The notes under the pieces: model-generated | Seen by the model: only the letters and a program-made list of their open reading frames with translations | What the model was told of the DNA's origin: nothing | The model's database searches: none | In this document: positions 8,401 through 15,582 of the stretch, in pieces | How positions within the stretch are numbered: position 1 is the stretch's first letter | Layout of the letters: the number at the start of each line of letters is the position of its first letter | Program-made: the position numbers and the translations under genes | Assembly: GCF_013375035.1 (NCBI RefSeq) | Contig: NZ_CP056032.1 | Location: 2,092,001-2,156,000, forward strand | DNA: 64,000 nucleotides | Reading direction: 5' to 3' | Origin: Spirosoma sp. KUDC1026 | GTDB taxonomy: Bacteria; Bacteroidota; Bacteroidia; Cytophagales; Spirosomataceae

Positions 8401-10561
8401 TACCTTTCAGCGAGAGCGGTTCGTTGTAGAGTTTCAGCTTCTGCAGATTCAGTTCGCTGATGGCCACCTGCCCGGCTATACTTGGAAATTCCCCTTTCAA
8501 CCCGACTTTGGTGTCGAGCGCTACGTTGGCGTTCGGGTCTTTCAACGTTCCCTGAACAGCCAGCAGACCATTGTTAAGGTTCCCGTTCACGTCCAGATTC
8601 TGGTAGCGGTACCCGCTTAGCACTGCCGAACTGATGTTGACATCAAACGTAGTCGAAAGGGTATTGACATCAATCCCCCGCCCGTTAACCGTAGCGCGTC
8701 CCGTGATTTTACCCGCCGTTTCGGGTTGTTTAATCCACTTACCGGCGTCGAAATCGACCAGGTTCAGTGTGCCTTTGTAGGTCTGATTTTTGCCCGTAAC
8801 AAAACCGGCCAGACGCCCGTCGAAGTCGGCGGCACCCCACTCGGTTTTCAGTTTGGCGTCCAGGATCAGGTCATTGAGCGCCCCCTGGATTTTTCCGGCC
8901 AGTTTGAACGTTGGCGGCAGGGCAACCGATTCGGGAATGGTGCCTTTAGGAACCAGTCGGTTAATATCGGCCAGGCGCGTGGTAGCATCCTGAATCGTAA
9001 TGTCTACGCCCAGTCGCTCCGGATCTGTTACGTTTGTCAGCCGGCCACTGGCCCGCAGGTTCGTACCCGACAGCAGGCTGAACTCCAGCCGGGGTAGATT
9101 CAGGGCGGCCAGCGTACCAACGGCCTGCGCGTTTGCCCGGAAAAGACCGCTGTCGTCCGTGAAGGGTGGCGTGTCGGCGAGAAACGGGGCTAGTTGCAGC
9201 ACGTCTTTCACCGACAGCACACTCTGCCGCAGATTGACCCGCACATTGACTCGGTTCGCGAAGCGTGGATTTGTCAACTGACCCAGCGAGTCGTAACGCA
9301 GCACCACCTGATCACGAATGACCGAAGTAGGCGTCTGAACGTATAGATTCGTCACTGTTGTCGTGGTATCGGTGTACAGCAGATTGGCGTCGAACTTCTG
9401 CAGGAAGAAACCACTCGTCGAGCGGAACCGGCCGTTGCGAAGCTGACCGCTGACGAGCATTCCCTTTTCGCCCCGATCGGCATAATTCAGAAAACGACCG
9501 TCGATGCCCAGATTCTGAAGATCGAGGTGGCCGTAATCCAGCCCCTGTTTCTGACGGGGTGCGGTTTCATCGTCAAACTTGATTCGGTTGTTGGCGAAGC
9601 GAACATTGGTCAGTTTCGCTTGCCAGCCCGGTTCTGTACTGGCCGGTTCGGCGGGTGTCGGCGTTTTAGACGCGGGCTTTGTTGGTTTGGTGAGCGTAGC
9701 CGCAATGTCGGCGTTCGCGAGGTCCAGTGATTTCAGACCAATTTTCGAGCCGTTCAGGTAGAAATAATCCGACTCCATCGCCAGCCGGCCGATGCTGCCT
9801 TTGGTGGCGAAGTCGGCCGTTTCGACGCGCACATCCCATTTCGCCCGGTTGACGGTCCACTTGCCCAGGCCAATGTCCAGTGAATCAGCAGGATCGGAAG
9901 GCGGACTGGGGGGCGTTGGCAAGCCTTCGTACAAACGTGTCACTACGTTCAGGCCGTCTACTGTTACATCTGATAGATGGTACAGCGATGTATTGACGTC
10001 TGTCTTGTTAAAATTAGCGCGCAGACTGTCGACGTAAGCGTTGACATTGGCCCCTACTACGTCGTCTTTGTACCTGATCCGGACATCTTTCAGCTGAATC
10101 CCGGACAGATTAATAGCCATGGGAGTCGACACCGTATCGGATGGTTCCGGCGCAGCTCCTGTGTCGAACGCATCAAGAATGTATTGAAAATTGAAGGTCG
10201 TATCGGGCAGGGTGCGCTTGATATTCAGATTGACTCGTTCCAGCTGAATCTGGTTCAGCGCGATCCGGTTCTGCAGCAGACCCCACATATCGAGGTCGAC
10301 CCGCATCCGACCGCCATTGATCAGCGTATCGCCCTTGGGTGTCTTGAAATAAACGTCTTCGAGTTCGATCCAGTCGGGAATGGAGTAGCCGATACGGCCA
10401 ATACGAAACGGGGATTCGAGTTTTTGAGCAAGGTAGGAATTGACCTGATTCGTTACGAACTGCTGTCCCCAGGGCGTCGTTGCAACAAGCACGACAAAGC
10501 CCACCAGCAGGAGCACCAGTGCAAGGATACCAAGAAGAATTCTAACGATAATTTTCGACAC
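5483..10561 (-). CDS. tamB: TamB: translocation/assembly module inner-membrane protein (DUF490)
   Basis: A 1692-residue protein with a single N-terminal membrane anchor (IIVRILLGILALVLLLVGFVVLVA) followed by an AsmA-like start (RIGRIGYSIPDWIELEDVYF). A very long repetitive beta-rich region of the type that forms a hydrophobic groove spanning the periplasm comes next. The last 400 or so residues carry the TamB/DUF490 domain, visible as EGEYLMTYQVLKRQFVLEKG, KADLNLTAIYKVSVPPADL and the C-terminal TLDYNTFANAFRR. The length is typical of Bacteroidota TamB, which exceeds the roughly 1250 residues of E. coli. It is the first gene of the tamB-tamL pair. Known family role: bridge-like transport of phospholipid or assistance of outer-membrane protein assembly, together with the TamA/TamL barrel. 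Confidence 0.92.
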   Translation of the reverse strand: MSKIIVRILLGILALVLLLVGFVVLVATTPWGQQFVTNQVNSYLAQKLESPFRIGRIGYSIPDWIELEDVYFKTPKGDTLINGGRMRVDLDMWGLLQNRIALNQIQLERVNLNIKRTLPDTTFNFQYILDAFDTGAAPEPSDTVSTPMAINLSGIQLKDVRIRYKDDVVGANVNAYVDSLRANFNKTDVNTSLYHLSDVTVDGLNVVTRLYEGLPTPPSPPSDPADSLDIGLGKWTVNRAKWDVRVETADFATKGSIGRLAMESDYFYLNGSKIGLKSLDLANADIAATLTKPTKPASKTPTPAEPASTEPGWQAKLTNVRFANNRIKFDDETAPRQKQGLDYGHLDLQNLGIDGRFLNYADRGEKGMLVSGQLRNGRFRSTSGFFLQKFDANLLYTDTTTTVTNLYVQTPTSVIRDQVVLRYDSLGQLTNPRFANRVNVRVNLRQSVLSVKDVLQLAPFLADTPPFTDDSGLFRANAQAVGTLAALNLPRLEFSLLSGTNLRASGRLTNVTDPERLGVDITIQDATTRLADINRLVPKGTIPESVALPPTFKLAGKIQGALNDLILDAKLKTEWGAADFDGRLAGFVTGKNQTYKGTLNLVDFDAGKWIKQPETAGKITGRATVNGRGIDVNTLSTTFDVNISSAVLSGYRYQNLDVNGNLNNGLLAVQGTLKDPNANVALDTKVGLKGEFPSIAGQVAISELNLQKLKLYNEPLSLKGKINLNMASVDPAKPVGTVEASDAVISMNGQNYAVDSLYARLGADGKNKSVLAQLPGARLNLNGQFEYTQLYDILAGEISKYISVPSLTYKTIPPPYAFTLDLRAYQNPIFKAFVPALTRLDTVRLSAYLDNTRDTTLSATLRTGVIVYDTTTIKGANLALRGAGNTLNVNGRVDGILYDGLNIRETDLVGTAADNKFRFSVVNKDSLSQELHGVAGTLSVIDSTYRFQFARNGLLTNYQRWQTDTSGFAQYSPDGVLINNLRLEQGNQSLEISSTEPYDNAPIRVTTRAIDIANLARLANQDTTLADGKLNGTVVVRDYMGENSKLAFIGSVYVDSLDVMSQPIGNLTARFGNTPEGKINVNTTLAGTYNDVTVTGFYNPEDAKNALNLAINLKRLDARTVEAFSFGELRQAKGKLTGQFTVAGSTESPKLDGSVAFDSVAFNIKQLNATYSINQEKLSFSGQTITIDDFDIQDTRGRTLTMDGAVELKNIPDVAYNLRIRADHFQVLNAARKDNDYAYGQASITADLRVKGTGTSPSITGKIKMDEDSKVSLVLPDESLEVSDLEKVVTFIDHRDSLALTKYLIQPKPDSTRPRLAFDQLTNSTISLDLEVDEKSELTIIVDELNGDYLRARGNAQLNVTLNQAGELSVLGRYDVTEGEYLMTYQVLKRQFVLEKGGYISFSGDPLKADLNLTAIYKVSVPPADLIGNEQTTVNASAVKRRLPFEVALNISNNLSSPKLDFDIRLPSGEQGEVGANSTLGTSIENKLRTLRQDPSQINKQVFALLVLNRFLPENTSDFFSGSDNGGLNNQAEGLARSSVSKLISQQLGNLASNVLKGFDVDFDLLSQTGSANTGGLTNGARTDLNVGLSRSFLEGRLTVSVGRNFVLENTAQSATRNPNEVFDNVSVNYSLTRDGRYLLRGYRKNDYQAILDGYIIETGVGFIITLDYNTFANAFRRTSLGKPAPATPLSN

Positions 10562-10921
10562 AGATGTGATGGCGGTTGTTCTCGGCGCCTGCCCAACTGG
10601 TTCAGTATCTCGCAGGTAGCCTTATCAGTGATAACGCAATGAGCAGGAATTATGTTACTAATTTGTGTGTGTACAGGCTATTCGCAGCGTGGTATCATCA
10701 ATATGTACCCTACAAATCTTTACAAAAGCCAAAACGTATATGATTCATTATAGTCTGATACGCTGAAAAGAGGACATTGGTTGCAAACGGCTATTCCCTG
10801 GTTACGGTTTTCGGCCGTTCAGGCCAGCCAGTAACCTTTTGTCAGGCACAGCGTTCTTTCCCGAAATGAGGTGTTGAATACACGACACCAAGGCGTAATT
10901 TTGAGCCACACATAGTCAACC
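10562..10921. other. Divergent intergenic region between tamB and the TerC-like gene
   Basis: About 360 bases with no convincing gene. It must hold the promoters for tamB (leftward) and the TerC-like gene (rightward). It is more AT-rich than the flanking genes around 10640-10760. A small leftward reading frame that enters from inside the terC-like gene looks like a shadow of it. Only the rightward promoter elements, listed separately, can be supported. Confidence 0.6.
10874..10903 (+). promoter_or_regulatory. Bacteroidota-type promoter for the TerC-like gene
   Basis: TTG at 10874-10876 and TAATTTTG at 10896-10903 match the Bacteroidota -33 and -7 elements (TAnnTTTG) with 19 bases between them. 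The -7 element ends 18 bases before the ATG at 10922, the same distance as for fic and the glycosyltransferase gene in this window. Confidence 0.55.
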
Positions 10922-11734
10922 ATGAGCGAGTTATTTACTGCTGAGTCCATTATCAGCCTGTTGACCCTGACATTTCTGGAGATTGTTCTGGGAATTGACA
11001 ACATCATTTTTATTTCCATTGCGGCTAACAAGCTGGCACCTCAGGATCAAGGCAGAGCACGGAATATCGGGCTCATCCTGGCTATGGCGTTCCGGCTGGC
11101 GTTGCTGACGGTGATTTCGTTTGTTATCTCACTAAGTAAGCCATTTACGCATATTGACGCGGGCTGGTTCAAGGCAGCCCTGACGGGACAAAGCCTGATT
11201 CTGTTTGCCGGCGGTCTGTTTCTGCTCTATAAAGCTACCTCCGAAATTCACCATAAGCTGGAAGGTGGCGAAGGTGAACAGGAAGCTGGTAGTGTAAAAA
11301 GTAAGACAACGATCAGCAGCGTGGTTACGCAGATCGCCATTACCAACATCGTTTTCTCAATCGACTCGATCCTGACGGCTATTGGTCTGACCCAGAACGT
11401 AACGATCATGATGATTGCCGTTATTCTGTCGATTGGCATTATGATGTTCTTTGCCGGGCCCGTGGGTAAGTTCGTGAATGAACACCCAACAATCCAGATG
11501 CTTGGCCTTGCCTTCCTGATCATGATCGGGTTCATGCTCGTGGCCGAAGGAGCTCACCTGTCGGAGGTGGTCATCTTCAACCAGGAGGTTGGCACCGTGC
11601 CGAAAGGGTATCTGTATTTTGCCATTGCGTTCTCGCTGCTGGTCGAGTTCCTGAACATCCGACTGCGGAAAACGCAGAAACCGGTGCAACTTCGTGGCTA
11701 TGAAGGCGAGGCTCATCGCGAAGGAATCATTTAA
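10922..11734 (+). CDS. TerC family integral membrane protein
   Basis: A 270-residue polytopic membrane protein with the TerC hallmarks: LTFLEIVLGIDNIIFISIAANKL in the first helix (conserved E and D in the membrane) and the internal repeat NIVFSIDSILTAIGL in the second half. Family members carry metal-ion related functions (tellurium resistance in the original TerC, manganese export in Alx/MntX-like members) and sit in the inner membrane. Length and the two repeated acidic motifs match the shorter Alx/TerC form without C-terminal CBS domains. A soluble, charged loop between residues about 115 and 130 separates the halves. It has its own promoter and no functional partner nearby. Metal export is the best guess; the substrate cannot be read from sequence. 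Confidence 0.88.
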   Translation: MSELFTAESIISLLTLTFLEIVLGIDNIIFISIAANKLAPQDQGRARNIGLILAMAFRLALLTVISFVISLSKPFTHIDAGWFKAALTGQSLILFAGGLFLLYKATSEIHHKLEGGEGEQEAGSVKSKTTISSVVTQIAITNIVFSIDSILTAIGLTQNVTIMMIAVILSIGIMMFFAGPVGKFVNEHPTIQMLGLAFLIMIGFMLVAEGAHLSEVVIFNQEVGTVPKGYLYFAIAFSLLVEFLNIRLRKTQKPVQLRGYEGEAHREGII

Positions 11735-11798
11735 TTTGCAGGTCTTTGGACGAGTTTCGTATTCTCCAACGGCCTGATCTCTTTTACCGCGCATCGTT

Positions 11799-13307
11799 TT
11801 GTCTCTTTCTGACCAACTTATTGATCTTATAAACAGCCTGGGTGGTTTTGGCCCGTCACTCTGGCTGGCTGTTGCATTTTGCGGCCTGTTAGTACTGGAG
11901 TTAGTCACACAAAAGGCGAGTAATAAACGACGTTTGCTGGCCCTAACCAGCGTTGCAGCCGTCGGTCTGGCGGGTGTTTGGGCAGTACTGTCGCCGGTAC
12001 GTGGATTTCTGTTTCTGCGTCTGCTGTTTGTCGATAACCAGGCAATTGCGTTTCAACTGATTGTGGCTGTAGCGGCCGTTGCGGTTTTGCTCTACGAGCT
12101 TTTTACAGTAAAACCGGATGCACTGCCTGATCGAGAGCCTGCACGGCTCCCGCTGGAGTGGTATTCACTGCTTCTGGCCATGACGCTGGGTCTGTTCCTG
12201 ATGACCATGTCGGTCAATCTGCTGAGCATCTACCTAAGTATCGAACTGGTATCCATTTGTTCGTATCTATTGACGGCGCTGACCACAACCCGAAAAGCGT
12301 CGGAGGGGGGGATGAAGTACCTGCTGTTTGGCTCGGTCAGTTCGGCGATTATGCTGTACGGCATGTCCTTGCTCTACGGTATGACCGGTACGTTAGACCT
12401 CACCGCCGAAGCCTTCGCCGTGGGCATGGCGCAGCAGGATGGGGTAGTCGTAGCCGTTGCGGGCGTATTGACGCTGGCTGGCCTGCTGTTCAAGCTAGCC
12501 GGGGTTCCTTTTCACATCTGGACGCCCGATGCGTATGATGCGGCTCCTATTCCGGTGGCGGCTTTCTTCTCGGTAGCGCCCAAAGCCGCCGGGCTGCTGG
12601 TACTGATGCGGGTTGTCACGGCCCTGCCAGCAGCGGCACCTATGGGTGGTGCTACAGCGGCTGTGTTGCAAACGCCATTGGCGGTACTAGCACTGGCTGG
12701 GATTCTGATCGGCAACCTGTCGGCGCTTTGGCAAACGGATGCCAAGCGGCTCCTGGCGTATTCGGCTATTGCGCAGGCCGGTTTCCTACTAGTAGGGGTG
12801 GTAGCCCTGAGCGACGCTGGTTTTGAAGCGGCCGTTTTCTACGCGGCTACGTACTTATTTATGTCGCTGGCGTCCTTTTTTCTCGTCGATTTACTCGCCC
12901 GCTCCACCGGGCGCAATACGTTAGCTATTGCTGATTTTGCGGGCCTTGGCGCTAAACAGCCCGTTCTATCAGTGGCACTGCTGATTGTTATGCTGGCACT
13001 GACGGGCTTGCCGCCAACGGTAGGATTTACGGCCAAACTTTTGTCGTTTTCGGCCCTTTTTGATACGTATCAACGAACTGGAAACGGTTGGTTGTTAGCG
13101 TTATTCGGGCTGGGATTGCTGAACGCGCTGATCTCGCTGGCATACTACATCAAAATTCCGTTCGCCCTCTTTTTTCGGCCTGCCCCCGCCGGAACGGCTA
13201 CTGTTTCGCTGCCTAAACCTGCGGTCTGGTTAGCCGTTGGGTTGGTAGTACCTGTGCTGTTGCTGTTCCTTAAGCCAGACTGGCTCCTGGAATGGTTTGT
13301 CTGGTAG
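11799..13307 (+). CDS. nuoN: NADH-quinone oxidoreductase subunit N (lone gene, TTG start)
   Basis: A 502-residue protein of about 14 transmembrane helices. The NuoN signature is clear: the helix SVNLLSIYLSIELVSICSYL with the conserved membrane Glu, GMKYLLFGSVSSAIMLYG, and the half-helix motif FKLAGVPFHIWTPDAYDAAP. It is the antiporter-like subunit at the membrane arm of complex I, taking part in proton translocation coupled to quinone reduction. The start that fits the family N terminus is a TTG at 11799; there is no in-frame ATG close upstream. No other complex I gene is present here, although nuoN normally ends the nuo operon. The neighbours (TerC-like, rfaE1) are unrelated, so the gene is either displaced from the operon or a second copy. 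Confidence 0.88.
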   Translation: MSLSDQLIDLINSLGGFGPSLWLAVAFCGLLVLELVTQKASNKRRLLALTSVAAVGLAGVWAVLSPVRGFLFLRLLFVDNQAIAFQLIVAVAAVAVLLYELFTVKPDALPDREPARLPLEWYSLLLAMTLGLFLMTMSVNLLSIYLSIELVSICSYLLTALTTTRKASEGGMKYLLFGSVSSAIMLYGMSLLYGMTGTLDLTAEAFAVGMAQQDGVVVAVAGVLTLAGLLFKLAGVPFHIWTPDAYDAAPIPVAAFFSVAPKAAGLLVLMRVVTALPAAAPMGGATAAVLQTPLAVLALAGILIGNLSALWQTDAKRLLAYSAIAQAGFLLVGVVALSDAGFEAAVFYAATYLFMSLASFFLVDLLARSTGRNTLAIADFAGLGAKQPVLSVALLIVMLALTGLPPTVGFTAKLLSFSALFDTYQRTGNGWLLALFGLGLLNALISLAYYIKIPFALFFRPAPAGTATVSLPKPAVWLAVGLVVPVLLLFLKPDWLLEWFVW

Positions 13308-13356
13308 GGCCTGCGCCAAAACCTCGGTTTGCTTCGGAATTCGGAAGGGGTTTTTG

Positions 13357-13364
13357 TTTCTTTG
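13357..13364 (+). promoter_or_regulatory. Probable -7 element of the rfaE1 promoter
   Basis: TTTCTTTG followed by CGGCCT. It differs from TAnnTTTG in one base and shares the eleven bases CTTTGCGGCCT with the atpA promoter. It ends 22 bases before the rfaE1 ATG. No convincing -33 element is visible. Confidence 0.35.
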
Positions 13365-13386
13365 CGGCCTGATAAATCTGATTCGT

Positions 13387-14385
13387 ATGTCCCCGGTCTC
13401 CAGTCTGACCCTTGATGAACTGTTCGATCAATTCAACTCCTTACGCGTTCTGATCATTGGCGACGTAATGCTTGACTCCTACGTCTGGGGTCGGGTGGAA
13501 CGGATTTCGCCCGAAGCTCCCGTACCGGTTGTTAACGTCAACCGGCGCGAATTGCGGCTCGGGGGCGCTGGAAACGTACTACTGAATGTACAGGCGTTGG
13601 GTGCTGAGGCAATCATTTGCTCGGTGATTGGAACGGATAGTCCCGGCGATCAACTTTGCCAGGAGCTCAACAATCGGAACTTGAATTGTGATGGTCTGAT
13701 CCGCAGTAATGACCGAATCACGACGATCAAAGAACGTATCATTGCCAGTTCGCAGCAGGTTGTTCGAGTCGATACCGAAACGGATAAGTATATCACGGCC
13801 GACGAACGAAGCCTACTGATCGCTAAAGCGAAAGAACTGATTCCTACGTGCCAGGTCGTCATTTTTGAGGATTACGATAAAGGAGTACTAAGTCAGGAAG
13901 CCATCACCGAAATCACCAATTTCGCCAACGAGCAGGGTGTGCCTACCGTGGTCGACCCTAAGAAACGGAACTTCCTGGCTTACCACAACACGACGCTATT
14001 CAAACCAAATCTGAAGGAACTCCGTGAAGGACTGAAAGTTGAGTTTGACGTTGATAAGGCCGACGAGCTAGCCGCCGTCGTTGATCAGTTGAAAACTACC
14101 CTGAATCTGAAAGGGGCCTTAATTACACTCTCCGAGCGCGGGGCTTACATTGACTACAAAGGCGAAACCGTCAAATTACCTGCTCACGTCCGGCAGATTG
14201 CTGACGTATCAGGTGCGGGCGATACGGTTATCAGCATTGCCGCCTGCTGCGTTGCCCTGAATCAACCCGCCGATGTTGTCGCTGGCTTGTCAAACCTCGG
14301 TGGTGGACTGGTGTGCGAGTCAGTTGGCGTGGTTCCCGTCGATAAGGACCAGCTGAAAGAAGAGGCTAAAGAGAAATTGTATTGA
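13387..14385 (+). CDS. rfaE1: D-glycero-beta-D-manno-heptose-7-phosphate kinase
   Basis: A 332-residue PfkB-family sugar kinase starting at the ATG at 13387 (MSPVSSLTLDELFDQF); upstream in-frame codons belong to the nuoN-rfaE1 spacer. It has the RfaE/HldE N-terminal domain signatures: VLIIGDVMLDSYVWGRVERISPEAPVPVV (heptose kinases read RISPEAPVPVV), GGAGNVLLN, and the catalytic DVSGAGDTV with GAGD. It phosphorylates D-glycero-D-manno-heptose 7-phosphate at C1 on the way to ADP-heptose for the lipopolysaccharide core. The adenylyltransferase domain found at the C terminus of E. coli HldE is absent, so a separate rfaE2 must exist elsewhere. The gene is followed by a strong hairpin facing hemE. 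Confidence 0.92.
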   Translation: MSPVSSLTLDELFDQFNSLRVLIIGDVMLDSYVWGRVERISPEAPVPVVNVNRRELRLGGAGNVLLNVQALGAEAIICSVIGTDSPGDQLCQELNNRNLNCDGLIRSNDRITTIKERIIASSQQVVRVDTETDKYITADERSLLIAKAKELIPTCQVVIFEDYDKGVLSQEAITEITNFANEQGVPTVVDPKKRNFLAYHNTTLFKPNLKELREGLKVEFDVDKADELAAVVDQLKTTLNLKGALITLSERGAYIDYKGETVKLPAHVRQIADVSGAGDTVISIAACCVALNQPADVVAGLSNLGGGLVCESVGVVPVDKDQLKEEAKEKLY

Positions 14386-14425
14386 CAGGATTACAGGATT
14401 TGACGGATTTCTGTAATCCTGTCAA
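14382..14425. terminator. Hairpin between rfaE1 and hemE; copy of a dispersed repeat
   Basis: GACAGGATTACAG (14384-14396) pairs perfectly with CTGTAATCCTGTC (14411-14423), extended by two T-A pairs, with a 14-base loop. It begins within the last codon of rfaE1 and lies between convergent genes, so it can end transcription from both sides. The same AATCCTGT words recur at 39882-39929. Confidence 0.75.
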
Positions 14426-14429
14426 AATA

Positions 14430-15463
14430 TCACAGCTCTTTAATCGTATCGACGAAGCACCGAGCCTTGTCGGGGTTGGTATCGGGGTAAATACCATGAC
14501 CGAGATTGGCTATATAATGCTGGTGCCCAAAGGCGCTGACCATCTGTTTCACTTCCGACCGAATCTGAGCGAAATCAGCGTAGAGCACACAGGGGTCAAG
14601 GTTGCCCTGCAATACCTTGTTGGGAATCAGCTCCCGCGACTCCGCCGGGTCCATGTTCCAGTCCAGACCAACCACCGAGCAATTCAGTTCGCCAATTTCC
14701 TTCCGGGCAAAGAAGGCGCCCTTGGCAAAAACGGTAACGGGTACGTTGATTTCAGGATCTTCGTTAAGAGCGTCGCAGATTTGCTGGATGTACGGCAGCG
14801 AGAACGTCCGGTACTGCTCCGGCGACAAAATGCCCGCCCACGAATCGAACAACTGCACCAAATCAGCCCCCGCCCGGACCTGTGCTTTCAGGTAGGCGAT
14901 CGTGCTATCCGTAATCTGCCGGAGTAACGTATGCGCCAGATGCGGATCGGTATACAGGAGTTTTTTGGCTACCGAGAACGTTTTTGAGCCCTTCCCTTCA
15001 GTCATGTAGCAGAAGATCGTGAAAGGAGCCCCCGCGAAACCAATCAGCGGTACCCGGTTGTTCAGCTCTTTCTTCGTTAATTTGATTGCATCCAGTACGT
15101 AGCCCAGATCAGTTTCCGGATCGGCTACCCGTAGCTGACTCAGATCGGCCGACGAGCGAATAGTCTGCGGAAACACCGGCCCCCTGCTTTCGATCATCTC
15201 GTAAGGCAAGCCCATCGCTTCGGGCACCACCAGAATGTCGGAGAAAATAATGGCTGCGTCAACGTCGAAGGCATCAACCGGCTGAATCGTTACTTCGGCC
15301 GCCAGTTCGGGTGTTTTCGCCAGCGTAATAAAACTACCCGCCCGTTCCCGAACGGCCCGGTATTCGGCCAGGACACGTCCTGCCTGCCGCATCATCCAGA
15401 CGGGGGGCGTTCCGTCAATTCACCCCGCGCCGTGCGGAGCAGCAAATCGTTCTGTAAAGTCAT
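14430..15463 (-). CDS. hemE: Uroporphyrinogen decarboxylase with apparent N-terminal frameshift
   Basis: The frame from 15395 down gives 321 residues starting [17 protein letters not shown], clearly HemE: MRQAGR, the substrate-binding [14 protein letters not shown], and [13 protein letters not shown]. HemE converts uroporphyrinogen III to coproporphyrinogen III in haem synthesis. Family members start about 25 residues earlier. That missing part is present in another frame: an ATG at 15463 reads [20 protein letters not shown] and then needs one extra C in the C6 run (15402-15407 on the plus strand) to continue as [10 protein letters not shown]. So the gene carries a one-base deletion in a homopolymer, either a sequencing error or a real mutation. 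If real, translation could only start at the internal ATG-ATG, losing the N-terminal strand. Confidence 0.9.
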
Positions 15464-15467
15464 GTCG

Positions 15468-15475
15468 CAAAGATA
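15468..15475 (-). promoter_or_regulatory. -7 element upstream of hemE, suggesting a leaderless transcript
   Basis: On the minus strand TATCTTTG matches TAnnTTTG exactly and is followed by CGAC and the ATG at 15463. Only four bases separate the element from the start codon, so the transcript would begin at or next to the ATG. This also supports 15463 rather than 15395 as the true start. Confidence 0.5.
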
Positions 15476-15536
15476 ACCCCGGATGGGGATTCCTTTTGCT
15501 TGATCAATAGGAGTTCTTTAACGTAGTTCAGTGATC

Positions 15537-15564
15537 TTGTTTATTCTATTATTTTCTAATTTTG
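15537..15564 (+). promoter_or_regulatory. Promoter of fic, overlapping its operator
   Basis: TTG at 15537-15539 and TAATTTTG at 15557-15564, 17 bases apart, match the Bacteroidota -33/-7 pattern. The -7 element lies partly in the left arm and spacer of the palindrome at 15550-15580. Confidence 0.5.
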
Positions 15565-15580
15565 GATATATTAGAAAATA
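15550..15580. promoter_or_regulatory. Perfect 11-bp inverted repeat upstream of fic (candidate operator)
   Basis: TATTTTCTAAT (15550-15560) and ATTAGAAAATA (15570-15580) are exact reverse complements separated by 9 bases. The repeat ends two bases before the fic ATG at 15583 and covers the -7 element. The arm and spacer size fit a dimeric winged-helix regulator; the Fic protein itself carries a C-terminal winged helix. Confidence 0.6.
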
Positions 15581-15582
15581 TT

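Noticed and set aside
9977-10642. A 221-codon rightward frame over the tamB N terminus.
   Set aside because: Antisense shadow of tamB; long open antisense frames are common in this GC-rich coding style.
14382-14927. A 181-codon rightward open frame beginning at the rfaE1 stop.
   Set aside because: It lies entirely antisense to hemE and shows no protein character of its own; the hemE frame has strong family motifs.
15477-15489. Short CCCC/GGGG hairpin before hemE.
   Set aside because: Only four base pairs; too weak to support a regulatory role.
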